Both the position numbers and the translations under genes were made by a program. From contig JAFMDN010000005.1 in NCBI GenBank assembly GCA_017857235.1, positions 1-62,874 on the forward strand: a stretch of DNA of 62,874 nt. The letters run 5' to 3'. This document shows, piece by piece, positions 29,251 to 37,029 of this stretch (positions are counted from its first letter, which is position 1; each line of letters opens with the position of its first letter). The notes below the pieces were generated by a model. The model was not told where the DNA came from and did no database searches. It saw nothing but the letters and a program-made list of their open reading frames with translations. The stretch is from Methanobacteriota archaeon (GTDB lineage Archaea; Thermoplasmatota; Thermoplasmata; Thermoplasmatales; GCA-001856825).

Positions 29251-30282
29251 ATGGAAGAGGAGTATAGGATATTGGAAAATTCTGTAAAAGATTTCAATTC
29301 AAAATATCTGGATAACATAGTTCTTAAAATAGAAAAGGAAGGCATACCCGAGCAAGTAAGAAAGGCAATGCTAGAGCAAGGTTTTCTTGGTATGGTTCAA
29401 TTATTGGATGGGAATAAAGTAATGGATAAAAAGGCTCTATCAATAATAATCGAGGTTCTATCAACATCCAGTCCATCGGTCGCTATGGAAGTATTCTTAA
29501 CAAATGTTCTTTTCCACAAGCTTGCAGATGAGCAAAGCATCAATGAAGTATCTCAAGGTATAAAAAGAGGAACTGTTGCATTCGCTGAGCTTATGAGCGG
29601 TTATGACAACGAGAATGAACTTCATATGGAGAGTGAAAAATTAATTGGAACAAAGAAATATGTTTTAAATTCTGACGCCGATTTGATAATTGCTTCAGCT
29701 ACAGACGGCAATTTGTATATTATAAAAAGCGGCTTTAAAGAAATAGAAACACATAGAAAATTAGGCTTCAGGGGGTTAAAATTTGGTAAAGTTGAGTTTA
29801 ATACAAAAGACTATGTCAAAATAGGTACAAAGGAGGATCTAGTGAAGGCCTATGAAGAGGCTCACCCTTTTATAACAGCTTTGGCCATAGGTATAGCTGA
29901 AGGTTCATTGATGAAAGCCATAGAATATTCCAAAGTCAGATCTGCATTTGGGAATCTTTTGAAGGATTTTCAGCCAATTGCCTTCCCCATAAGTATGCAA
30001 TATAATGAGCTAAGCATGCTTAAAAACTCCCTCTACTTGGCTCTATCCAATGAATCAGAAACGGCAGATATACTGTTTTTAAAAATGAAATCCATCGAGC
30101 TTGCCAAAGAGATTACTAAGAATTCAATCCAAGTACATGGGGGCTATGGGTACATAGAGGATTATGGTGTTGAAAAGTTTTACAGGGACATAATGTCACT
30201 TTCCGTTCTATTGTATAACGAAGAGGAGGAAAAGAAGAAACTTGCTTCAAAGCTTTATGAAACTGAAGCAGGATACATCTAA
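29251..30282 (+). CDS. Divergent acyl-CoA dehydrogenase-like protein lacking the EGT motif
   Basis: RKLGFRGLKFGKVEFNTKDYVKIG; SKVRSAFGNLLKDFQPIAFPISMQYNE; NSIQVHGGYGYIEDYGVEKFYRDIMSLSVLLYNEEEEK; abuts the preceding ORF. Confidence 0.85.
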   Translation: MEEEYRILENSVKDFNSKYLDNIVLKIEKEGIPEQVRKAMLEQGFLGMVQLLDGNKVMDKKALSIIIEVLSTSSPSVAMEVFLTNVLFHKLADEQSINEVSQGIKRGTVAFAELMSGYDNENELHMESEKLIGTKKYVLNSDADLIIASATDGNLYIIKSGFKEIETHRKLGFRGLKFGKVEFNTKDYVKIGTKEDLVKAYEEAHPFITALAIGIAEGSLMKAIEYSKVRSAFGNLLKDFQPIAFPISMQYNELSMLKNSLYLALSNESETADILFLKMKSIELAKEITKNSIQVHGGYGYIEDYGVEKFYRDIMSLSVLLYNEEEEKKKLASKLYETEAGYI

Positions 30283-31928
30283 TTTTTATTTCCTTCATTT
30301 CTTAATTCTCTTCTAAGAATTTTCCCTACCATAGTCTTCGGTAATTCCTTTCTAAATTCTATTACTCTGGGTATTTTAAACTTGGCAATTTTTCCATCAA
30401 AAAACTTTTTAATTTCCTCTTCAGTTGCGGTTTCTCCATCTTTTAAGACGATAAATGCTTTAACTACTTCTCCATGTATTTCTTCCTTAACCCCTACAAC
30501 TGCGGCCTCCTTCACTTTAGGATGCTGATATAATATTTCTTCTACTTCCCTTGGATATACATTGAATCCTCCCACTATTATAACATCTTTTTTCCTATCT
30601 ACTATATAGAAGTGTCCGTCTTCATCCATCTTTGCAATATCACCGGTATATAACCAGCCATTTTTTAGAACATTTTTGGTTTCTTCTTCATTATTCCAGT
30701 AACCTTTCATCACTTGAGGCCCTTTTATAATTAATTCACCCTCTTCCCCTATGGGAAGTTCTTTTTCCCCTGTTTCAAGATCAACAATTTTGGCATACGT
30801 TGATGCAACTGGAACCCCTATCGAACCTGCTTTGATCTTTCCTTTCAATGGATTAAGGTGCGTAACAGGAGAGGCTTCAGTCAGTCCGTATCCTTCAACT
30901 AAATGGCCACCGTTAGTTACTTTTTCCCATCTTCTTATTACATCGACAGGCAGGGGGGCAGAACCTGAAATGCAGTACTTCAATGGGGTCATATCTATTT
31001 CCTTTATCTTTTCATTGTTGAGCATGTTAATATAAATCGTTGGGACACCTGGTAAAAACATAGGTTTATACTTTTTAATTAGTTTGAAAATTCCGTCTAT
31101 ATCTGGTTTAGGCTGCAAAAGCATAGTGGCACCAATTTTTACAGGAAAGTTGAGTGCTACAGTCATTCCGAAAACATGGAAGAAAGGTATTGCAGAAATT
31201 ACATATTCTTTCCCCATCTCTACATCTGGAATAACCGATAGCGATTGCAGAGTGTTGCACACTAGATTGTAATTAGTCAACATTGCGCCTTTCGGTGTAC
31301 CTGTTGTTCCTCCGGTATACTGGAGCACAGCAACATCATTCCTGTCCCCTATTCTATCTTTGAGCGGCTTATATTCCTCAAACTTATTGAAGGGAATGAA
31401 AGAATTATCCAGTTTTATGTATTTTTTCTTTAATTTTTGATTAAGGCTATATAAGGATGATAATGGAAAATTTAGATAATCTTGTATCCTTGTTACAACT
31501 ATCTTCATTTCCTTGTAATTAACATCCTTCAGCCTGGGTACAACGTCATCAAAGGTTATCAATACTGCGGGTTTAGAATCAGATAGAATGTGATTCAATT
31601 CAGTTGAGAAATATGTAGGCGATATTTGAACTTCAATTGCACCTATTTTATTTATGGCATAATAGGCAATAATATATTGGGGTGAATTAGGGAGATCTAA
31701 GGCAACTCTGTCCCCTCTTTTAACTCCTAAATCTATAAGGAAGGAAGCAAATTTATCTACTTTCTCCTTTAATTCACCGTATGTTAATTCATAATTGAAG
31801 AAGATGATCGCATCCTTCCGTGGGAATTTTTCACTAGATTCATTCAAAAAATCAAATGGTTTTTCAATATTGCATTCAATGTCATATGGGACATTTGGAT
31901 CATAATTCTTCAGCCAAATTCGTTCCAC
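30279..31928 (-). CDS. Long-chain-fatty-acid--CoA ligase (AMP-forming)
   Basis: VLQYTGGTTGTPKGAMLTNYNLV; YGLTEASPVTHLNP; YTGDIAKMDEDGHFYIVDRKKDVIIVGGFNVYPREVEEIL. Confidence 0.97.
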   Translation of the reverse strand: MERIWLKNYDPNVPYDIECNIEKPFDFLNESSEKFPRKDAIIFFNYELTYGELKEKVDKFASFLIDLGVKRGDRVALDLPNSPQYIIAYYAINKIGAIEVQISPTYFSTELNHILSDSKPAVLITFDDVVPRLKDVNYKEMKIVVTRIQDYLNFPLSSLYSLNQKLKKKYIKLDNSFIPFNKFEEYKPLKDRIGDRNDVAVLQYTGGTTGTPKGAMLTNYNLVCNTLQSLSVIPDVEMGKEYVISAIPFFHVFGMTVALNFPVKIGATMLLQPKPDIDGIFKLIKKYKPMFLPGVPTIYINMLNNEKIKEIDMTPLKYCISGSAPLPVDVIRRWEKVTNGGHLVEGYGLTEASPVTHLNPLKGKIKAGSIGVPVASTYAKIVDLETGEKELPIGEEGELIIKGPQVMKGYWNNEEETKNVLKNGWLYTGDIAKMDEDGHFYIVDRKKDVIIVGGFNVYPREVEEILYQHPKVKEAAVVGVKEEIHGEVVKAFIVLKDGETATEEEIKKFFDGKIAKFKIPRVIEFRKELPKTMVGKILRRELRNEGNKN

Positions 31929-32043
31929 ATTGGAAAATTTTAATCAATAATTAAACCTTTTGATCAACGGTTAATTTTTCAAGGAAAATAAGTTATTATT
32001 TCTAGAACATACAATGTAAATAAGATGTTTCTATCTTGTATTC

Positions 32044-32532
32044 ATGGACAAAATTATTGAAAAATCTCCTTCGGAAAGCTATTCAGAAATATCTAGATTA
32101 ATGTTGCCGCCCGATGCAAATCCTATGGGCAATGTATTTGGTGGTACCATATTGAAAATGATAGATGAAATAGGTGGAATCGTTGCAGTCAGACATTGTA
32201 GAAAAAATGTTGTTACTGCGTCTATAGAACATATGGATTTCCTGTACCCAGTGCATATAGGTAACCTTGTGAAATTAAAGGCAAGATTGAACTTTGTGGG
32301 AAGATCATCCATGGAAGTGGGTGTTGAGGTTTATGCTGAAGATCTTTTGAAGGATGAGATACATTTTACTGGGAGGGCCATAATAACTCTTGTTGCCATA
32401 GACGAAAATGGTAAACCAACAGATGTTCCGAGGTTAAAGTTGGAAACTGAAGAGGACAAGAAATTATTTGAAGAAGGCTATCAGAGATATCTTGCCAGGA
32501 AAAAGAGATTAAATTCCAATAATGGGACATAA
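32044..32532 (+). CDS. Acyl-CoA thioesterase (hotdog fold)
   Basis: RLMLPPDANPMGNVFGGTILKMIDEIGGIVAVRHCRKNVVTASIEHMDFLYPVHIGNLVKLKARLNFVGRSSMEVGVEVYAED. Confidence 0.95.
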   Translation: MDKIIEKSPSESYSEISRLMLPPDANPMGNVFGGTILKMIDEIGGIVAVRHCRKNVVTASIEHMDFLYPVHIGNLVKLKARLNFVGRSSMEVGVEVYAEDLLKDEIHFTGRAIITLVAIDENGKPTDVPRLKLETEEDKKLFEEGYQRYLARKKRLNSNNGT

Positions 32533-32562
32533 CAATAAAATATGATGTAATATTTACTAATC

Positions 32563-33021
32563 ATGGAAACTGCAGTAGATTTTGAACTTCCGAATACAGA
32601 ATTGAAGATGACGAGGATATCCAGCTACAAGGGATCCCCTATTATACTGGCTTTTTTCCCCGGTGCCTTTACAAGTGTATGCACAAAGGAACTATGTACA
32701 TTTAGGGACAGTATGGCAAAATTCAATAAATTTAACGCGAAGGTCTTTGGGATAAGTGTTGATCATCCTTTCAGTCTCGCAGCATTTAAAGCGCAAAACG
32801 GTTTAAATTTTGAACTACTTAGCGATTTTAATAAAGAGGTAAGTGCAAAATATGGCGGGCTTCACGACAATTTTGCAAATATAAAGGGATTAAAAGTAGC
32901 CAAGAGGGCTGTATTCATAATAGATAAGAATTTTAACATTGCATATAAATGGGTATCAGAAAACCCAGGAGTAGAGCCTAATTACAAAGAAATAGAAGAA
33001 GAACTCTCTAAATTGAATTAA
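32563..33021 (+). CDS. Peroxiredoxin (AhpC/TSA family)
   Basis: AFFPGAFTSVCTKELCTFRDSMAKFNKFNAKVFGISVDHPFSLAAFK. Confidence 0.95.
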   Translation: METAVDFELPNTELKMTRISSYKGSPIILAFFPGAFTSVCTKELCTFRDSMAKFNKFNAKVFGISVDHPFSLAAFKAQNGLNFELLSDFNKEVSAKYGGLHDNFANIKGLKVAKRAVFIIDKNFNIAYKWVSENPGVEPNYKEIEEELSKLN

Positions 33022-33027
33022 AATATT

Positions 33028-33672
33028 ATGCATTATTTATTTATCAATTTTAAAGCTTATAAAGAATCAACCGCAGAGAATTCAATTAGGTTAATAAAAG
33101 AAATTGAAGAAAATTTTCCTAATCAAGACAATATAATACCCATCTTGAATCCATTAGATGCCATGGTTCATACAAGATTGAAGAAGTTCATTCAGCATGC
33201 TGATCCGGTCTTATCTGGGGCGAGAACAGGTCAAATTCCAGTTGATTTATTGCCTTCCTATGGTTTCAGGGGAGTTTTACTAAACCATTCAGAGAAGAGG
33301 ATTAAAGAAGAAGATCTTAAAAACACAATCAAATTATGCAAAGAAAATAATATTGAAACTATTGTATGCGCGGAAACATTGGAGGAAATAAGGAAATTTC
33401 TTGAATTAAAACCTAACTTTATAGCATACGAACCTCCTGAATTAATTGGAGGAAACATTTCGGTTTCAAAATCTAAACCAGAAGTTATATATGAGGCTGC
33501 TAAAGTTGTAGGTGAGAATTCTATCTTCATTGTGGGGGCAGGCATCAAGACAAAGGAAGATGTTACGAGAAGCATAGAACTAGGAGCTAAGGGGGTTTTG
33601 GTAGCTTCGGGAATAGTTTTATCCAAGAATCCAATTATGGCCATTCGGGAGATGCTCGCATGGAAGGTATAA
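33028..33672 (+). CDS. tpiA: Triosephosphate isomerase (short archaeal form)
   Basis: FINFKAYKEST...GFRGVLLNHSEKRI...TIVCAETLEEI...FIAYEPPELIGGNISVSKSKPEVI...IVGAGIKTKEDVTRSIELGAKGVLVASGIV. Confidence 0.95.
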   Translation: MHYLFINFKAYKESTAENSIRLIKEIEENFPNQDNIIPILNPLDAMVHTRLKKFIQHADPVLSGARTGQIPVDLLPSYGFRGVLLNHSEKRIKEEDLKNTIKLCKENNIETIVCAETLEEIRKFLELKPNFIAYEPPELIGGNISVSKSKPEVIYEAAKVVGENSIFIVGAGIKTKEDVTRSIELGAKGVLVASGIVLSKNPIMAIREMLAWKV

Positions 33673-33959
33673 ACTCAGAATTTTCAAGGGAAAAATATGC
33701 AAAAGCTGATATTATAAGAGGAAAGGTCATGTTATTGTCTTTTTTAATATCACTTATTTTTGGTGTTCTATCAGGTCTTCTGGGAATGAATTACACATGG
33801 CTTGGTGGAATTCTTTTGATCCTTACACTGGCCATTTCTATCTCACTAATTAGAAGAGCTAATTATTATACAAAAAAATCAAGTGATTATTTAATAGTTT
33901 TTCTACTCTCATTGTTTACATATCTATCTTTCTGGATTATTGCTTTGAATGTTACCTAG
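33660..33959 (+). CDS. Small membrane protein
   Basis: 99 aa with about three hydrophobic segments; overlaps tpiA end. Confidence 0.55.
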   Translation: MEGINSEFSREKYAKADIIRGKVMLLSFLISLIFGVLSGLLGMNYTWLGGILLILTLAISISLIRRANYYTKKSSDYLIVFLLSLFTYLSFWIIALNVT

Positions 33960-35260
33960 AGCAAGAAGGTTAAAGGTCTATCTATTATACCATTTTTTAT
34001 CAATTTTTCAATTTCCTCTGGACCGATTATTTTTATTGAAGTTCTGTCAAAGTCCCCAGCTAATTTTAATTTCTCAATTTCTCTCTTCAAGTAATCATTA
34101 AAATTGATGAATTTCCTTTTTGCAATTACATAAATGGTATCTCCAATGATTAATGGTGGGCCATAATCTAAATTATTAATCCATTTATTTGCAAAATCTT
34201 CCAGATTCCCTCTATCAATCTTGGGACCCTTATGCAAATATGTAGATCCAAGACTGTTAGATTCTGGTAAAAAAACAATCATTCCTGAATTTGTAAGAAA
34301 TAATGTCGAAAAATATTCTATTTTGAAGCCATAAATTTTTGCATTATTTATTATCGATTGGGCAACCCTCCTTAAATTTGAGACAACCACGTCCTCCTTA
34401 CATTTTTTACAATTTATAACTAAGGCAATAGCATTTTCTGGAACCTTATATGTCCTTTGTTTTGGGTTGAAAAATTTTTCTGAATTTTCCCAAGAAAATA
34501 ACTTGGAGGCAGCTATAAGTGTCCAGAGATTCTCAATAGAAACGTTAGCTGTTACGTTCCTGTTAAGATCTACTGGATCTATTAGCACCAGTGGCTCCTG
34601 AAATTTGGAATAATTCTTATCACTTATTCCCGGTATATCAATAATAATTGGCGGAGATTGATTTTTAAAAAATCCTAAAACTTTATCAAAATCCCCAAAT
34701 TTATATATTAATAATTCTGCCGCATAGCCGGAAAATCCTCTTACGGATGATTCCGCCCCATATACACCTATTTTCTTAAAGAAATATTTCAATATCCTAG
34801 CCTCATCCTTTTGTAATTCTGAAAGATGGTATTTTATAAATTTGACATGTAACGGAGTTCTGTCAACCGATGTTTTAATCTTTTCTCCTTCTTCAATATA
34901 AAAAGCGGGCACAATATCGATTTCCCTATTATCAATTAATAGAGTTATGTAAGGGTGTTCAGAATAATTTTCAACCGCATCCTTATATTGGGTCTTTAAT
35001 ACCTCAATTACCTCTTTTGGATTGAAATCTTCATGAAACAATATGAAAAAATCTAAGTCTGAATCTAGTAAATCAGTGCCTTTAGCAACAGAACCTCCCA
35101 GAAAAAATTCTGCATTCCAACTGTTCTTTTTTATTATTTCTTCAATCTCATTTTTAAATTTTACAATTAATTTGTTGATGGGTTCATATTCACTTTCCTT
35201 TTTCTTAATAAGCCGGAGCAATTCTTCCCTATTCATTGAATTCATCTTTTTGTCATGCAA
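33956..35260 (-). CDS. cca: Archaeal CCA-adding enzyme (tRNA nucleotidyltransferase); true start may be an internal Met near 35245
   Basis: EFFLGGSVAKGTDLLDSDLDFFILF nucleotidyltransferase motif; KYFFKKIGVYGAESSVRGFSGYAAELLIYKFGDF; IDPVDLNRNVTANVS. Confidence 0.95.
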   Translation of the reverse strand: MHDKKMNSMNREELLRLIKKKESEYEPINKLIVKFKNEIEEIIKKNSWNAEFFLGGSVAKGTDLLDSDLDFFILFHEDFNPKEVIEVLKTQYKDAVENYSEHPYITLLIDNREIDIVPAFYIEEGEKIKTSVDRTPLHVKFIKYHLSELQKDEARILKYFFKKIGVYGAESSVRGFSGYAAELLIYKFGDFDKVLGFFKNQSPPIIIDIPGISDKNYSKFQEPLVLIDPVDLNRNVTANVSIENLWTLIAASKLFSWENSEKFFNPKQRTYKVPENAIALVINCKKCKEDVVVSNLRRVAQSIINNAKIYGFKIEYFSTLFLTNSGMIVFLPESNSLGSTYLHKGPKIDRGNLEDFANKWINNLDYGPPLIIGDTIYVIAKRKFINFNDYLKREIEKLKLAGDFDRTSIKIIGPEEIEKLIKNGIIDRPLTFLL

Positions 35261-35610
35261 TAGATAATCGCTTCAGCAACCATGTAATTATTTGATTTAA
35301 GAGCCTCTATGGCTTTTTCCCTTGTTACTCCTGCCTTTTCCATAACAAGCTTGATGTCCTCTTCTTTCAAATTTGTATCCTCAATTGTTTGTTTATCCAT
35401 TTGTCCCTGGATTATTTCCTCCTTTCCCACAACAGTGTATGTTTTGTTTCCCTGGACCTCTATTACGCTAACATTTGGTTCCTTTATTATTATAGTTTTA
35501 TCTTTCAAAACAATTCTAACCTCTACAACATCGTCAAGATCGTTAGACTTTATGCCCATCTGCTGCATCATTCGCTTGACTTGTCTTTCATTAACCCTTC
35601 CCTTTATCAT
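35242..35610 (-). CDS. Nascent polypeptide-associated complex protein (NAC with UBA)
   Basis: VKRMMQQMGIKSNDLDDVVEVRIVLKDKTIIIKEPNVSVIEVQGNKTYTVVG...EEDIKLVMEKAGVTREKAIEALKSNNYMVAEAI. Confidence 0.95.
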   Translation of the reverse strand: MIKGRVNERQVKRMMQQMGIKSNDLDDVVEVRIVLKDKTIIIKEPNVSVIEVQGNKTYTVVGKEEIIQGQMDKQTIEDTNLKEEDIKLVMEKAGVTREKAIEALKSNNYMVAEAIIYCMTKR

Positions 35611-35730
35611 TAGTTAGTAATGAATAACGGTTTATTTAACCTAACGGGATATAATTCCTGACAAAATTGGTGGTTTTGATTTCTTTTATGAAATAAAATA
35701 GATAATAAAGAGAGGGGATTTCATAAAACT

Positions 35731-35752
35731 TATATATCATGATAGTGATATA
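35731..35752. promoter_or_regulatory. TATA-box region overlapping inverted repeat TATATCA-N6-TGATATA, candidate RHH autoregulatory operator
   Basis: cttatatatcatgatagtgatatattg about 26-48 bp upstream of the RHH start codon. Confidence 0.5.
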
Positions 35753-35778
35753 TTGTCTGACAAATCTAGGGAAGTGAA

Positions 35779-36135
35779 ATGACTTTGTCAGATGAAAAAT
35801 CACAATCAAGAATTACAGTTCGATTACCCCCAGAGTCATTGGAGAAAATAGAAAGACTCATAGCCGAAGGCAAATTCAAAAATTTATCTGATTTTATTAG
35901 GCAAGCTATTGATTCATTCCTAGAAGAGCTCGCACATGAGGGACCAGCGCAAAAGGTAAGCGTGAGGTTATCAAGGAGCGAAATGACTCAAATTATAAAC
36001 GCCATAGAAAATGGAGAGGCTGTTGATGAGGAGGATTTAATAAGGATAGCCGTGAGAGAATATATTAGAAGAAGGTTAAGAGAAATTCAAAACGAAAATC
36101 TAAGAAAGGATGCAGGCAATGAAGGGTTCCAATAA
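35779..36135 (+). CDS. Tandem ribbon-helix-helix (CopG/Arc-like) regulator
   Basis: Two RHH units: SRITVRLPPESLEKIERLIAEGKFKNLSDFIRQAIDSFLEE and QKVSVRLSRSEMTQIINAIENGEAVDEEDLIRIAVREYIRRRL. Confidence 0.85.
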   Translation: MTLSDEKSQSRITVRLPPESLEKIERLIAEGKFKNLSDFIRQAIDSFLEELAHEGPAQKVSVRLSRSEMTQIINAIENGEAVDEEDLIRIAVREYIRRRLREIQNENLRKDAGNEGFQ

Positions 36136-36976
36136 TGAAGAGATAAGAATCATTGGAATTGGAGAATACTCTTCTAACCTAATATCTAAATTGACGGAAC
36201 AATTTGAAACAATTTCCATATTGAACAAGCACCATTCTAACATAGAGAATAGAGTTATTTTTGTTATGAAGGAATTTGATTATACAGTATCTCAGGAAAT
36301 TAATTCAATCCTTGAATACGAAAGGGAAAATCTTCTAAAATTTACCTTTGCCAAGGTCTCCTTTGTGGTTACACAAGTGGGGGATAAATTCAATGAAGTA
36401 TTTGCTAGGGCCCTTTGCAATTTTCTTTCCAGGCGTGGTAGTTTTGTAGTTTTATTACTAGTTATACCACTTGGAATGAGCGTAAATAGATATACAGATT
36501 ATATCAAAGATGTTAGAGAAAGCGTGGACATTATCGAAATAACAGATCCAGACGAAATAATATCCAAAGAAAGCTCATATAAAATAAATGAAATTTCCGA
36601 AATTTATACAGAAAGAATTGAACAACTACTATACACATTGAAACTTATATTAAATAATGGAAACCTGCTAGGTTTTAACTTGAGAGATTTAAAGGAAATG
36701 TCTGGTATTTTTGGGCCACTTCGTGTCATAACTATAAAATATGGTATAAGCAACTTCCAAATCCTGGAAAGGGATGTAAAAGCTGCAGATAGCATATTCA
36801 AACCCGATTATGTAAGGAGGGTTTATGTTATATTAATATACAACCAGAATAATTCTGTCACAGATGCCCTCGGAATATTGAAGTATCTTAAGTCTAAATA
36901 TCAGGAGGTTAGGAATGCGTTTTACAGAAGTGATGATGATTTCGGAGCTATTTTGATATATTCTCTGACTTCATAG
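36110..36976 (+). CDS. Putative degenerate FtsZ/tubulin-fold protein (pseudo-GTPase)
   Basis: Collinear with FtsZ from memory: IRIIGIGEYSSNLISKL (beta1/T1), KVSFVVTQVGDKFNEVFARALCNFLSRRGSFVVLLLVIPLGM (T4 region, GGGTGTG absent), VDIIEITDPDEI, NLLGFNLRDLKEMSG (T7 region), VRRVYVILIYNQNNSVTDALGILKYL...GAILIYSLTS (C-terminal domain). Confidence 0.65.
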   Translation: MQAMKGSNNEEIRIIGIGEYSSNLISKLTEQFETISILNKHHSNIENRVIFVMKEFDYTVSQEINSILEYERENLLKFTFAKVSFVVTQVGDKFNEVFARALCNFLSRRGSFVVLLLVIPLGMSVNRYTDYIKDVRESVDIIEITDPDEIISKESSYKINEISEIYTERIEQLLYTLKLILNNGNLLGFNLRDLKEMSGIFGPLRVITIKYGISNFQILERDVKAADSIFKPDYVRRVYVILIYNQNNSVTDALGILKYLKSKYQEVRNAFYRSDDDFGAILIYSLTS

Positions 36977-37029
36977 AATTAAAAATCGGACGAGAAATAT
37001 TAAATCTATTAAACAATTAATCATGTAAT

